In this document: in pieces, positions 7,390 to 14,200 of the stretch
Layout of the letters: every line of letters begins with the position of its first letter
How positions within the stretch are numbered: the first letter of the stretch is position 1
Origin: SFFI01 sp964398655
GTDB taxonomy: Bacteria > Bacillota > Clostridia > Saccharofermentanales > DTU023
Direction of reading: 5' to 3'
NCBI GenBank assembly: GCA_964398655.1
Contig: CAYNNG010000025.1
Span: forward strand, 1 to 22,925
Length of the DNA stretch: 22,925 nt
Translations under genes and position numbers: made by a program
The notes under the pieces: model-generated
The model's database searches: none
Told to the model about the DNA's origin: nothing
What the model saw: the letters and a program-made list of their open reading frames with translations, nothing else

Positions 7390-7401
7390 CAGGAGGTTGT
7401 T

Positions 7402-8565
7402 ATGCAAGATTTTACTTTCCATGTTCCCACCAAAATCTTATTTGGCGATCAGGCCCAGGCTTTTGGCCAAGAAGTGGCCAAGTTCGGCCATAAGGCACTC
7501 TTGGTCTATGGCGGCGGTTCTATCAAGAAAAATGGTATCTACGAAGAGGTCACCGGCGCTTTAAAGCAAGCCGGAGTAGAAGTCGTGGAGTTGCCAGGAG
7601 TTCAGCCCAACCCGCTCATCAGCAAATGTGAGGAGGGCATTAAAATTTGCCACGAGCAAGATATTGAAGTAATCGTGCCCGTAGGCGGCGGCTCCTCTAT
7701 TGACTCCGCCAAACTCATCGCGGCCGGTGCCAAGACCCCTGGAGATCCTTGGAAGATGGTCACGGGCGAGCTTGAAATTACCGCTGCCCTGCCTATTTGC
7801 CCGGTATTAACCCTGGCCGCCACCGGTTCCGAAATGGATACCGCAGCGGTCATTACTAACCCTGAAACCCAGCAAAAGTTGGGCTTTGGCTCACCCTTAG
7901 TATTGCCCAAAGTTTCGCTCATGAATCCCGCCTATACCAGCTCCGTCAATGCCTGGCACACCGCAGCCGGGGTAGCAGATATTATGAGTCACACCTTGGA
8001 AAATTATTTTACGGTGTATGACGATGCTTATCTGCAAGATTCCATGGCTGAAGCTGTCTTGCGCACATGCGTGCACTATGGTCCCATCGCCCTAAAGGAA
8101 CCTCAAAACCTGGAGGCGAGAGCGAATATTATGTGGGCTTCTTCATGGGCTATCAATGGGCTATTAAACAGAGGCAAACATACTGCCTGGAGCGTCCATG
8201 CCATGGAACACGAACTGTCGGCTTTCTACGACATCACCCACGGTGTAGGCTTGGCCATTTTGACCCCGCGCTGGCTGGAGCATGTCTTGAATTACCAGAC
8301 TCAAGGCAAAATCGCCCGTTTTGGCCGCCGCGTGTTTGATCTCCAGGGCGAGAATGACCAGGCTGTAGCAAAAAATGCTATCCAGGCTCTATACGACTTC
8401 TTCCTCTCCTTAGGCATCCCCATGCAGCTCCGTGATGTTGGTATTGATGACACGAAATTGGCAGAAATGGCAGAACGCTGCCTGAAGCACACAGAAGGCC
8501 CCATCCAGGGCTTCCAGGTCCTGAACCAAGACGACGTCTTAGGAATTTATAAAGCCAGCCTGTAG
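7402..8565 (+). CDS. Iron-containing alcohol dehydrogenase (butanol dehydrogenase / YugJ-like)
   Basis: A 387-residue group III alcohol dehydrogenase that would interconvert aldehydes and alcohols with NAD(P)H. The nucleotide-binding VGGGSSIDSAK is at 94-104, followed by the family block AATGSEMD (139-146). The iron ligands are D193 and H197 (VADIMSH), H266 (SVHAMEHELSA) and H280 (DITHG), all present. The pattern is closest to the butanol dehydrogenase BdhA/YugJ group. The start is fixed by AGGAGG at 7391-7396, five bases before the ATG; an apparent longer reading frame upstream exists only because the Ns stay open. It is monocistronic, with a GC-rich stem-loop after the stop. Confidence 0.93.
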   Translation: MQDFTFHVPTKILFGDQAQAFGQEVAKFGHKALLVYGGGSIKKNGIYEEVTGALKQAGVEVVELPGVQPNPLISKCEEGIKICHEQDIEVIVPVGGGSSIDSAKLIAAGAKTPGDPWKMVTGELEITAALPICPVLTLAATGSEMDTAAVITNPETQQKLGFGSPLVLPKVSLMNPAYTSSVNAWHTAAGVADIMSHTLENYFTVYDDAYLQDSMAEAVLRTCVHYGPIALKEPQNLEARANIMWASSWAINGLLNRGKHTAWSVHAMEHELSAFYDITHGVGLAILTPRWLEHVLNYQTQGKIARFGRRVFDLQGENDQAVAKNAIQALYDFFLSLGIPMQLRDVGIDDTKLAEMAERCLKHTEGPIQGFQVLNQDDVLGIYKASL

Positions 8566-8584
8566 CGGGAATATAACAATAACT

Positions 8585-8610
8585 AGCTGCAGGCAAGCCT
8601 GCCTGCAGCT
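8585..8610 (+). terminator. Stem-loop after the alcohol dehydrogenase
   Basis: A perfect 10-bp stem (AGCTGCAGGC at 8585-8594, complement at 8601-8610) with a 6-base loop, 19 bases after the stop. No T tract follows (CACATTTCAG), so it is a weak or bidirectional terminator. Confidence 0.55.
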
Positions 8611-8623
8611 CACATTTCAGGGC

Positions 8624-8723
8624 NNNNNNNNNNNNNNNNNNNNNNNNNNNNNNNNNNNNNNNNNNNNNNNNNNNNNNNNNNNNNNNNNNNNNNNNNNNNN
8701 NNNNNNNNNNNNNNNNNNNNNNN
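8624..8723. other. Scaffold gap of 100 N
   Basis: Exactly 100 N, removing the 3' end of the MocR-type gene. Confidence 0.95.
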
Positions 8724-9907
8724 GGGTCCAATTTGGCAATGATATGCAGGCCGGCCTCAGACCCAGAAACCTCAACATGGTCAGCTTGTTTTAAGGCTTT
8801 CAGAAACTTTTTTCTCTTGCGGCTATACAGCGTATTCATGCGGTTGAGGTGTTTTTCAAAATCCCCCCGGGCCAGAAATTCTTTGAGGGTGTATTGCAGG
8901 AGCGGAGACACCTGCTGGAGGGGCAGCTGCAGCTTTGTCGCTTCCCGTAGGAGCTTATCAGGCAAGACCAGGTAGGAAATACCCAGAAACTTACCTATGG
9001 ATTGGGAGAAGGAGCCAGAAAGAATCACTGAGCCGCTTTCATCCATGCTTTTGAGGGCAGGAATGGGCCGCCCGATATACTTAAAGTCACTGTTGTAGTC
9101 GTCTTCGACAATGTATCTGTCCGGCTTCTCCTTGGCCCAATTTAAGAGCCTTTGCCGCCTTCGGATCCCGGTAATCTGCCCTGTGGGAAATTGATGGTTG
9201 GGACTGGTGATCACGACATTGGCCGCGGTCCGCTCCAGATCCTTTACCGAAAAACCATACTTGTCTATGGGGATATACATATAGTCTTGCCCCAAATAAT
9301 GAAGGATAAAACTTAGCCTGCCATAGCCAGGACTTTCCAAGGCAAAGAGGGGCGGAGGCAAGATAGTACTTAGAAGCAAAAGGTGGTCTTCAAAGCCACT
9401 CGTCACCAGAATATTGGCCGGCGAGGTGTATACTCCTCTGCGCTCTTTTAAGTATTTCGCGATCTCCTGGCGGAGTTCCCACACGCCTTGCCGGGGATGG
9501 TCTGTCGCTTGTAAAGCCTGAGGCACGGCCGCCTGGGCGCATTTCTTAATCACACTAACCGGAATTTTGGAATTATCCGTAAGGGAATATTGGAAATTAT
9601 ATATGTAGGTCTTTTCCTCCGGTGGAGTAAATTCCCGGCTATCGCCTTCCAGGTGGGGAAAATTCTCCGAGAGAATTTTGTCGACATAATAGCCGGACCT
9701 CTCCCTGGACACGATATAGCCTTCGTCCAGCAGCATGTCGTAGGCGGTCTTAACTGTGTTTAAGCTTACCCCCAAATGCTCAGCCAGCTTTCTCATCGCA
9801 GGCAGCTTGTCGCCGGACTGCAGCCTCTTGTGCTCAATTTCTTTAACAAAATAGTTATAGATTTGCAGGTAAAGTTTGTCGTTTGGTGTAAAGCAAATCG
9901 TTTCCAT
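8724..9907 (-). CDS. MocR-family regulator (GntR helix-turn-helix + aminotransferase-like domain), likely PdxR; 3' end in gap
   Basis: 394 residues are visible; the rest of the C-terminus (family total about 450-480) lies in the gap. Residues 10-75 form a GntR winged helix (SGDKLPAMRKLAEHLGVSLN, then TVKTAYDMLLDEGYI). From about 100 a type I aminotransferase fold follows: ITSPNHQFPTG (233-243) and VEDDYNSDFKY (267-277). Where MocR proteins carry S-K, the PLP-binding lysine, this one reads GSFSQSIGKFLGISY, with Q302 in the lysine position and the following P and R also replaced. It is divergent from pdxS, the usual place of PdxR, which controls vitamin B6 synthesis using PLP as effector. Apparent coding sequence beyond the gap is antisense to the alcohol dehydrogenase and unrelated. 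Confidence 0.88.
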
Positions 9908-9963
9908 ACCAGGCCCCTAACTAAGTTCTCTCCAGCATTTTGTACCCATGTAAATTATCTATT

Positions 9964-9991
9964 TTGGTTCTATCAATAGTACCAATATACC
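9964..9991 (+). promoter_or_regulatory. Palindromic operator and promoter of pdxS (shared with the MocR gene)
   Basis: TTGGTTCTAT (9964-9973) and ATAGTACCAA (9976-9985) form a near-perfect inverted repeat (9 of 10 pairs) with a 2-base centre. On the plus strand TTGGTT (9964-9969) and TATACC (9986-9991), 16 bases apart, could be the -35 and -10 of pdxS. The same palindrome supplies TTGGTA as a -35 for the divergent regulator. Its position makes it the best candidate site for the MocR protein. Confidence 0.6.
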
Positions 9992-10040
9992 ATTAGGCTA
10001 AGGACTAGCAAAACAAATTAATAACTCGGGAGGTTATTTC

Positions 10041-10901
10041 ATGACTAAATACACCAGAAATGAAGTTCACCAGAAACTCTACGGCGGGGTAATTATGGAT
10101 GTGACCACACCTGAACAGGCCAAGATCGCGGAAGCTGCCGGAGCCGTTGCTGTGATGGCTCTGGAGAGAATTCCCGCAGACATTCGGGCCGCGGGCGGTG
10201 TTTCGCGCATGAGTGATCCTGCCATGATTCAAGAAATCATGGAAGCTGTTTCTATCCCTGTCATGGCCAAGGTGAGAATAGGGCATTTTGTGGAGGCCCA
10301 AATCTTGGAATCCATCGGGGTTGACTACATCGATGAATCTGAGGTCCTCTCCCCTGCCGACAATGTCTACCACATCGACAAGCTAAAATTTAAGACCCCC
10401 TTTGTCTGCGGCTGCCGCAATCTGGGCGAAGCCTTAAGAAGAATTGCCGAAGGCGCAGCCATGATCAGGACCAAGGGCGAAGCCGGTACCGGCGATGTCG
10501 TCCAGGCCGTAACCCACATGAGGACTATCCAGAGCCAAATCGCCACAATCAAGGCCAGGCGTGAGGACGAATTCTACAACTGCGCCAAAGAGCTGGAAGT
10601 ACCCTACGACCTGCTGAAATACGTACATGAAAACGGCAAGCTGCCTGTGCTCAACTTCTCCGCCGGCGGCGTAGCCACGCCCGCCGACGCCGCCCTCATG
10701 CGTCAATTAGGCGCCGAAGGCGTATTTGTCGGCAGCGGCATTTTCAAATCTGGTAATCCGGAAAAACGGGCCAAAGCCATCGTAAAAGCCGTGGAAAACT
10801 ATGACAATCCAGATATTCTGGCCGAGGTTTCTAAAAACCTAGGCGAAGCCATGGTCGGTCTTAACGAAGATGAAATAAAAACTATCATGTCTGAGAGATA
10901 G
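10041..10901 (+). CDS. pdxS: Pyridoxal 5'-phosphate synthase lyase subunit PdxS
   Basis: A 286-residue protein that builds PLP from ribose 5-phosphate, glyceraldehyde 3-phosphate and ammonia in the cytoplasm, as a dodecamer. Very strong family identity: GGVIMDVTTPEQA with D20, AKVRIGH with K77 (Schiff-base lysine), IRTKGEAGTG with K145, and the phosphate-binding NFSAGGVATPADAA and FVGSGIF. GGGAGG lies 7 bases before the ATG. The gene is followed by a strong terminator, so the glutaminase partner pdxT, usually directly downstream, is absent here. PdxS would need PdxT from elsewhere or free ammonia. Control is probably by the divergent MocR regulator. Confidence 0.98.
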   Translation: MTKYTRNEVHQKLYGGVIMDVTTPEQAKIAEAAGAVAVMALERIPADIRAAGGVSRMSDPAMIQEIMEAVSIPVMAKVRIGHFVEAQILESIGVDYIDESEVLSPADNVYHIDKLKFKTPFVCGCRNLGEALRRIAEGAAMIRTKGEAGTGDVVQAVTHMRTIQSQIATIKARREDEFYNCAKELEVPYDLLKYVHENGKLPVLNFSAGGVATPADAALMRQLGAEGVFVGSGIFKSGNPEKRAKAIVKAVENYDNPDILAEVSKNLGEAMVGLNEDEIKTIMSER

Positions 10902-10953
10902 TTTTATCCAAACTAAACGTATTCGCCAAAAGCTGCAGCGCTCGGCTTAGAAC

Positions 10954-11000
10954 CCCCCTGAGTTGGACTAAACTCTAGTTTCCACTCAGGGGGCGTTTTT
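10954..11000 (+). terminator. Rho-independent terminator of pdxS
   Basis: A 10-bp stem (CCCCCTGAGT at 10954-10963, complement at 10984-10993), extended by an inner AAACT/AGTTT pairing, is followed by a T run at 10996-11000. It also separates pdxS from the convergent ABC-F gene. Confidence 0.92.
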
Positions 11001-11018
11001 CTAGCGTAAAGATATTAC

Positions 11019-12593
11019 TTATATCTCCGCCTGCTCGGCAGGGCTTAAGAGCTGCAAGCCGCTGGGGTCTAGGCGGTACACCTTGTCTACGACCTCCCGG
11101 ATGAATTTTCGATCATGGGAAACGGCAATGATACCTCCGGGGTAGGCTGCCAGGGCTGCCCGCACTTTAGGGGCAGATAAGGGGGAGAGATTGCGGGTGG
11201 GCTCATCCAGGATCAGGTAGCTGGCTTCAGAGAAAACCATTTTCGCCATGTAAAGTTTGGCTAGCTGGCCACCAGAAAGCTGGCCCAGGGGTAAAAACAT
11301 TTCGTCCGGACGAAACTCCAGGGAGCCCAAAAAGGTCCTGACCGCCGTGTGCTCAGATTTTTCGGCTGACCGGCTCAAAAACTCAATAGGCGTCTGCGCA
11401 GGGTCCATAGCCTCAAAATAATTCTGCGGCATGTAGGCAATATTAAGCTCGCTCTGCCTCAGCTCTTGCTCAATAATTTTAAGCAAGGTTGTCTTGCCAC
11501 AGCCATTGGGCCCCACAAGACAGATTTTTTCTACACCTCGAATTTGCAACTTAATATCACTGCTGAGTAGACGACCCTGTGTGTGCCCTGGCGCAGGCAC
11601 AGACCCCACCCGCAACTCAGGTACATGGAGATTAAGAATCTCTTTGCTGCTATGGGGCAGGTCCAGATCCTCTGCAAAGTCCAGACGGATAGGCCGCTCT
11701 CGCAGGGGTTTCTTTCTCAGCTGGTCTCCCTCCTTCTCATAGCGTTTCTCCTGGGCTTTGACTGACCGCATCTTGTCTTTCAGATTTTTGGCCGTGGCAG
11801 GATCTTGGCGAGAAACTGTTCTCAGTTCATGCTGAACCCGTTCAAAAATTTGCTGGTGACGCTCAAGCTTTGCCGTAAACTGGCTGCGATCTTTTTTCGC
11901 GACCTGCATCTGGCGCTGATATTGCTGCAAGTGTTTTTCTCTATACTCCCGGTAGGGCAAGCGAACAAAACTTTGGTGTGGTACCAGGTCAGGCCCTAAA
12001 TGCTCAACATGCAAGATGGCATTGGCACAATTTTCTAGAAGTACCTCATCGTGGGAGACAAATAGTACGGGTTTCTCGCTTTCCAGAATGAAGTTCTCCA
12101 GAACCTCCAAGCCTTCAAAGTCCAGGTCATTGCTGGGCTCGTCCAGGAGATAGATATCTGGAGTTTGCAGCTGCACTAGGAGGAGCAGGAACTTGATCCT
12201 CTCCCCCCCAGAAAGCTGTCCGAGACTTATCCCCTCCTGTAGACGGTCCTCCTCCAATTGCAGTCTATCTAACAGGCGATAATAAAGTCCGTAGTCCAGC
12301 TCGCTGTGAGCCAGATGTTGCCACAAATAGGCGGAGGGACTTTTGGCCAGATCTTCTGCCCCTAGGCTTTGGGGCAGGTAGGCCAGGTAGGCGCCCTCAC
12401 GGTTGAGCTCACCTGTCACTTGCACATAGGAGCCAAGATCCTGGCCCTGGAGCAGGCGCAAGAGCGTGGACTTGCCATTCCCTTCCTCGCCAATCAGGGC
12501 CAGCTTGTCTTGGGGCATTAGGGAAAAACTTAAATTTTGCAGGAGATAGCGGTCAGCCTCGGGCAAATAAACTGAAAAATTCTTTAAATACAT
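11019..12593 (-). CDS. ABC-F family ATPase (possible ribosome-protection protein)
   Basis: A 524-residue protein with two ABC domains and no membrane segments. Domain 1: Walker A GEEGNGKS (35-42), LSGGE (127-131), Walker B YLLDEP (148-153), SHDE (180-183). A charged helical linker spans about 215-300. Domain 2: Walker A GPNGCGKT (361-368), LSGGQ (439-443), LILDEP (460-465), SHDRKF (492-497). This is the ABC-F architecture of translation factors and antibiotic ribosome-protection proteins (Lsa, Vga, Msr types). In domain 2 the usual TNHLD after DEPT is replaced by RNLSP, a divergence also seen in some resistance-type ABC-F proteins. No drug specificity can be assigned. GGAG lies 4 bases before the ATG, inside a hairpin. 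Convergent with pdxS. Confidence 0.9.
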   Translation of the reverse strand: MYLKNFSVYLPEADRYLLQNLSFSLMPQDKLALIGEEGNGKSTLLRLLQGQDLGSYVQVTGELNREGAYLAYLPQSLGAEDLAKSPSAYLWQHLAHSELDYGLYYRLLDRLQLEEDRLQEGISLGQLSGGERIKFLLLLVQLQTPDIYLLDEPSNDLDFEGLEVLENFILESEKPVLFVSHDEVLLENCANAILHVEHLGPDLVPHQSFVRLPYREYREKHLQQYQRQMQVAKKDRSQFTAKLERHQQIFERVQHELRTVSRQDPATAKNLKDKMRSVKAQEKRYEKEGDQLRKKPLRERPIRLDFAEDLDLPHSSKEILNLHVPELRVGSVPAPGHTQGRLLSSDIKLQIRGVEKICLVGPNGCGKTTLLKIIEQELRQSELNIAYMPQNYFEAMDPAQTPIEFLSRSAEKSEHTAVRTFLGSLEFRPDEMFLPLGQLSGGQLAKLYMAKMVFSEASYLILDEPTRNLSPLSAPKVRAALAAYPGGIIAVSHDRKFIREVVDKVYRLDPSGLQLLSPAEQAEI

Positions 12594-12596
12594 ATA

Positions 12597-12621
12597 ACTC
12601 CGCGGGTACGAATTACGGAGT
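12597..12621 (-). promoter_or_regulatory. Hairpin covering the ribosome binding site of the ABC-F gene
   Basis: ACTCCG (12597-12602) and CGGAGT (12616-12621) are perfect inverted repeats with a 13-base loop. In the minus-strand mRNA the arm next to the start codon is the GGAG ribosome binding site, so folding would hide it. Translation attenuation is known for ABC-F and rRNA-methylase resistance genes; the stem is only 6 bp. Confidence 0.4.
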
Positions 12622-12697
12622 AAAAAGTTTTAGCAGAGGGCAGAAAAAGGCATTTCACACGAGGCGAAACCTTCACAGCTAAGAGCATAAATAGAAA

Positions 12698-13030
12698 GTG
12701 AAGATGAGGCCTTATGGTAGCGCTAAAACTTCTCGAACTCCGCGAGCAGGGCAAAACAAAGTTATTACTCTGCAGTTGTTAGGTCGAAAAATTTTAGCGA
12801 TTAATCATCGGGCCACCTCCCAAAAAACTGTATCAAAATTAGCACTATCCGCTGACTTAGTCAAATTAGGACACAGTCCATATATCAGGGATCTTTACGT
12901 AGCTAATTGCCACAGTAAACAGGACTGCACCGCAGAGATGGAAGAGTGGGTGGCCAGCGATCCTCGGGCCAAGGTCTGGCTGGATCAAGACCTCTTAACT
13001 TTCATCCTGCAGGTCATCCAAGGGACCTAG
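12698..13030 (+). CDS. Doubtful small ORF, hypothetical or remnant
   Basis: A 110-codon reading frame with a GTG start and no good ribosome binding site. The first two thirds have an unconvincing, basic composition, while the last 35 residues (EMEEWVASDPRAKVWLDQD and following) look like real protein. A short ATG frame at 12714 (MVALKLLELREQGKTKLLL) also looks coding for 20 codons. This mixture suggests a decayed gene with frameshifts more than an intact one. I recognise no family. It is divergent from the ABC-F gene and ends just before a palindromic repeat element. Confidence 0.25.
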   Translation: MKMRPYGSAKTSRTPRAGQNKVITLQLLGRKILAINHRATSQKTVSKLALSADLVKLGHSPYIRDLYVANCHSKQDCTAEMEEWVASDPRAKVWLDQDLLTFILQVIQGT

Positions 13031-13081
13031 GTCTCAAGCTACCTAGATCCTTTGGAGGGTAGGCCAGGCTGATCACCCCAA

Positions 13082-13269
13082 GTCATTCGAGTTTCCCGAA
13101 TTTACGACATCTTTTCAAGTAATGGGAGGTCCATCTAGAGCAGAAGCGCAGCGATCCACCCGCTAGTTGCAAACTTGCAGGCTCTTCCACCCATTACTTG
13201 AAAACTTGCAGACACGGCCCACCCATTAGTTGCAAACTCGTCGGAAAATCCTCGAAATCGAAGTTTAGA
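13082..13269. repeat. Palindromic intergenic repeat, copy A (with three near-tandem arms)
   Basis: The left arm contains TTTTCAAGTAATGGG (13112-13126), whose exact complement is at 13190-13204. The right side holds three related units starting CCACCC at 13156, 13187 and 13219 (spacing 31 and 32), each with TAGTTGCAAAC or TACTTGAAAAC. It ends with CGGAAAATCCTCGAAATCG, which matches the ends of the other copies (compare CGGAAAATCCGAGAAG in copy D). It lies between the doubtful ORF and a terminator. Confidence 0.7.
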
Positions 13270-13295
13270 AGGTTAGCCCTTGCAGGCAAAGAAAG

Positions 13296-13337
13296 AGGGT
13301 GTCTCTTGCACTTACGTGATCTTGAGACACCCTTTTA
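13296..13337. terminator. Bidirectional terminator hairpin
   Basis: AGGGTGTCTC (13296-13305) pairs with GAGACACCCT (13324-13333) across an 18-base loop. TTTT follows on the plus strand, and the minus strand gives a short T-rich tail. It would end the OPT remnant on the minus strand. Confidence 0.75.
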
Positions 13338-13371
13338 AGCTTAAGAAGAAGCTAGTTTAAAGTGCTAGCTA

Positions 13372-13818
13372 TCATCTGCTGGCCTCTTTCTGGGTTCTGC
13401 CGGAACGGTAGATCATGACGAAGACTGCAGTCATGAGGACTACGGTGATCCAGTTGTGCATGGAGCCGAAGTCGCCGCCGATGGCAATTTTGTCAGCTAC
13501 GCCCGCTGTGGTCAGGATAGCAATAATGATACCGATAATGGCATCACCCGCAACCAGGCCAGAGCTGAAGAGGGTACCGTGGTGGATATCCCTCTTGCGT
13601 TTTTCCATGAGAGCGCGGATTACGCCGCCGATAAAAATGGGCACGGAGAGGTGAACTGGCAGGTATAGACCAATAGCGAAGGGCAGAGAAGGAATGCTCA
13701 TGAGTTCGCAGATCAAGCCGATAACTGCGCCAATGATAATGAGTCCCCAGGGGAGGTTACCGGTGAAGATGCCTTCAACCAGAACCGCGATAACTGAGGT
13801 AGCAGGTGCAGGGAGCTC
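13372..13818 (-). pseudogene. OPT-family oligopeptide/metal-peptide transporter, C-terminal remnant
   Basis: About 148 residues matching the last part of OPT-family transporters: LPAPATSVIAVLVEGIFTG, LPWGLIIIGAVIGLICEL, IPSLPFAIGLYLPVHLS, PIFIGGVIRALMEKR and LFSSGLVAGDAIIGI, then a final helix and the basic tail RSGRTQKEASR. Intact members are about 600 residues, so roughly three quarters is missing. The coding match begins abruptly at about 13818, where the upstream sequence becomes group II intron. The open frame that continues upstream (MRCLYTLKSNNCPE) is intron sequence read as protein. A deletion therefore removed the 5' part of this gene together with the 3' part of the intron. Confidence 0.85.
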
Positions 13819-13819
13819 C

Positions 13820-14025
13820 GGGCAGTTATTGGATTTTAGTGTGTACAGGCACCTCATTCGCCGCGTCAGCCTCTTATCTGATTTCTGTTCGTCAGCGCAA
13901 GGTTTTGCCTAGGGCTTCCTTCAGATTCCACCTCGCGATGGACACCCTTGCCTTCGGCTAATACTTCCCACTGCCGGGCGTATAGAGGACTTGCACCTCC
14001 TGGTTAATACCCATGTCGGGCGTAC
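13820..14025 (-). mobile_element. Group II intron, 5' fragment (domain I)
   Basis: Read on the minus strand, the sequence starts GTACGCCCGACATGGGTATT and continues with GGAGGTGCAAGTCC, TATACGCCCGGCAGTGGG, CAAGGGTGTCC, GAGGTGGAATCTGAAGGAAG, CTGACGAACAGAAATC and AACTGCCCGG. I recognise this series as the conserved 5' domain of a clostridial group II intron family (usual start GTGCGCCCGGCATGGG). Only about 206 bases remain; the reverse-transcriptase ORF and domains V-VI are missing. The intron begins four bases past the T tract of the serpin terminator, as expected of class C introns, which insert behind terminator hairpins. The class is inferred from that site. Confidence 0.82.
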
Positions 14026-14028
14026 CGC

Positions 14029-14066
14029 AAAAAAGGGGGCGTCTTCAAGCGAGACGCCCCCTTTTA
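14029..14066 (-). terminator. Rho-independent terminator of the serpin gene
   Basis: GGGGGCGTCT (14035-14044) and AGACGCCCCC (14052-14061) form a 10-bp GC-rich stem with a 7-base loop and A/T runs on both sides, so it works in both directions. It lies 135 bases after the serpin stop. Confidence 0.92.
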
Positions 14067-14200
14067 TTTTGTTGAGATGTTGGCCACTCACGAGCTCACC
14101 GGTGGTACTTAGCCCCAGAAGAGCCAGATTCTGTGACCAACTTATCCATTATCTAGCGGAATCTGTTGGTCCCGAGCGAGCCATATCCCTGCATTAAAGT

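Noticed and set aside
7141..7401. Longer N-terminus for the alcohol dehydrogenase
   Set aside because: It exists only because Ns do not contain stops; it overlaps the 64-bp repeats, and AGGAGG fixes the start at 7402.
8378..8723. C-terminal extension of the MocR-type protein to 509 residues
   Set aside because: It crosses the 100-N gap, and the sequence beyond is antisense to the alcohol dehydrogenase.
13819..13857. Start of a 161-residue membrane protein (MRCLYTLKSNN)
   Set aside because: These codons are group II intron sequence; only the part after 13818 belongs to the OPT transporter.
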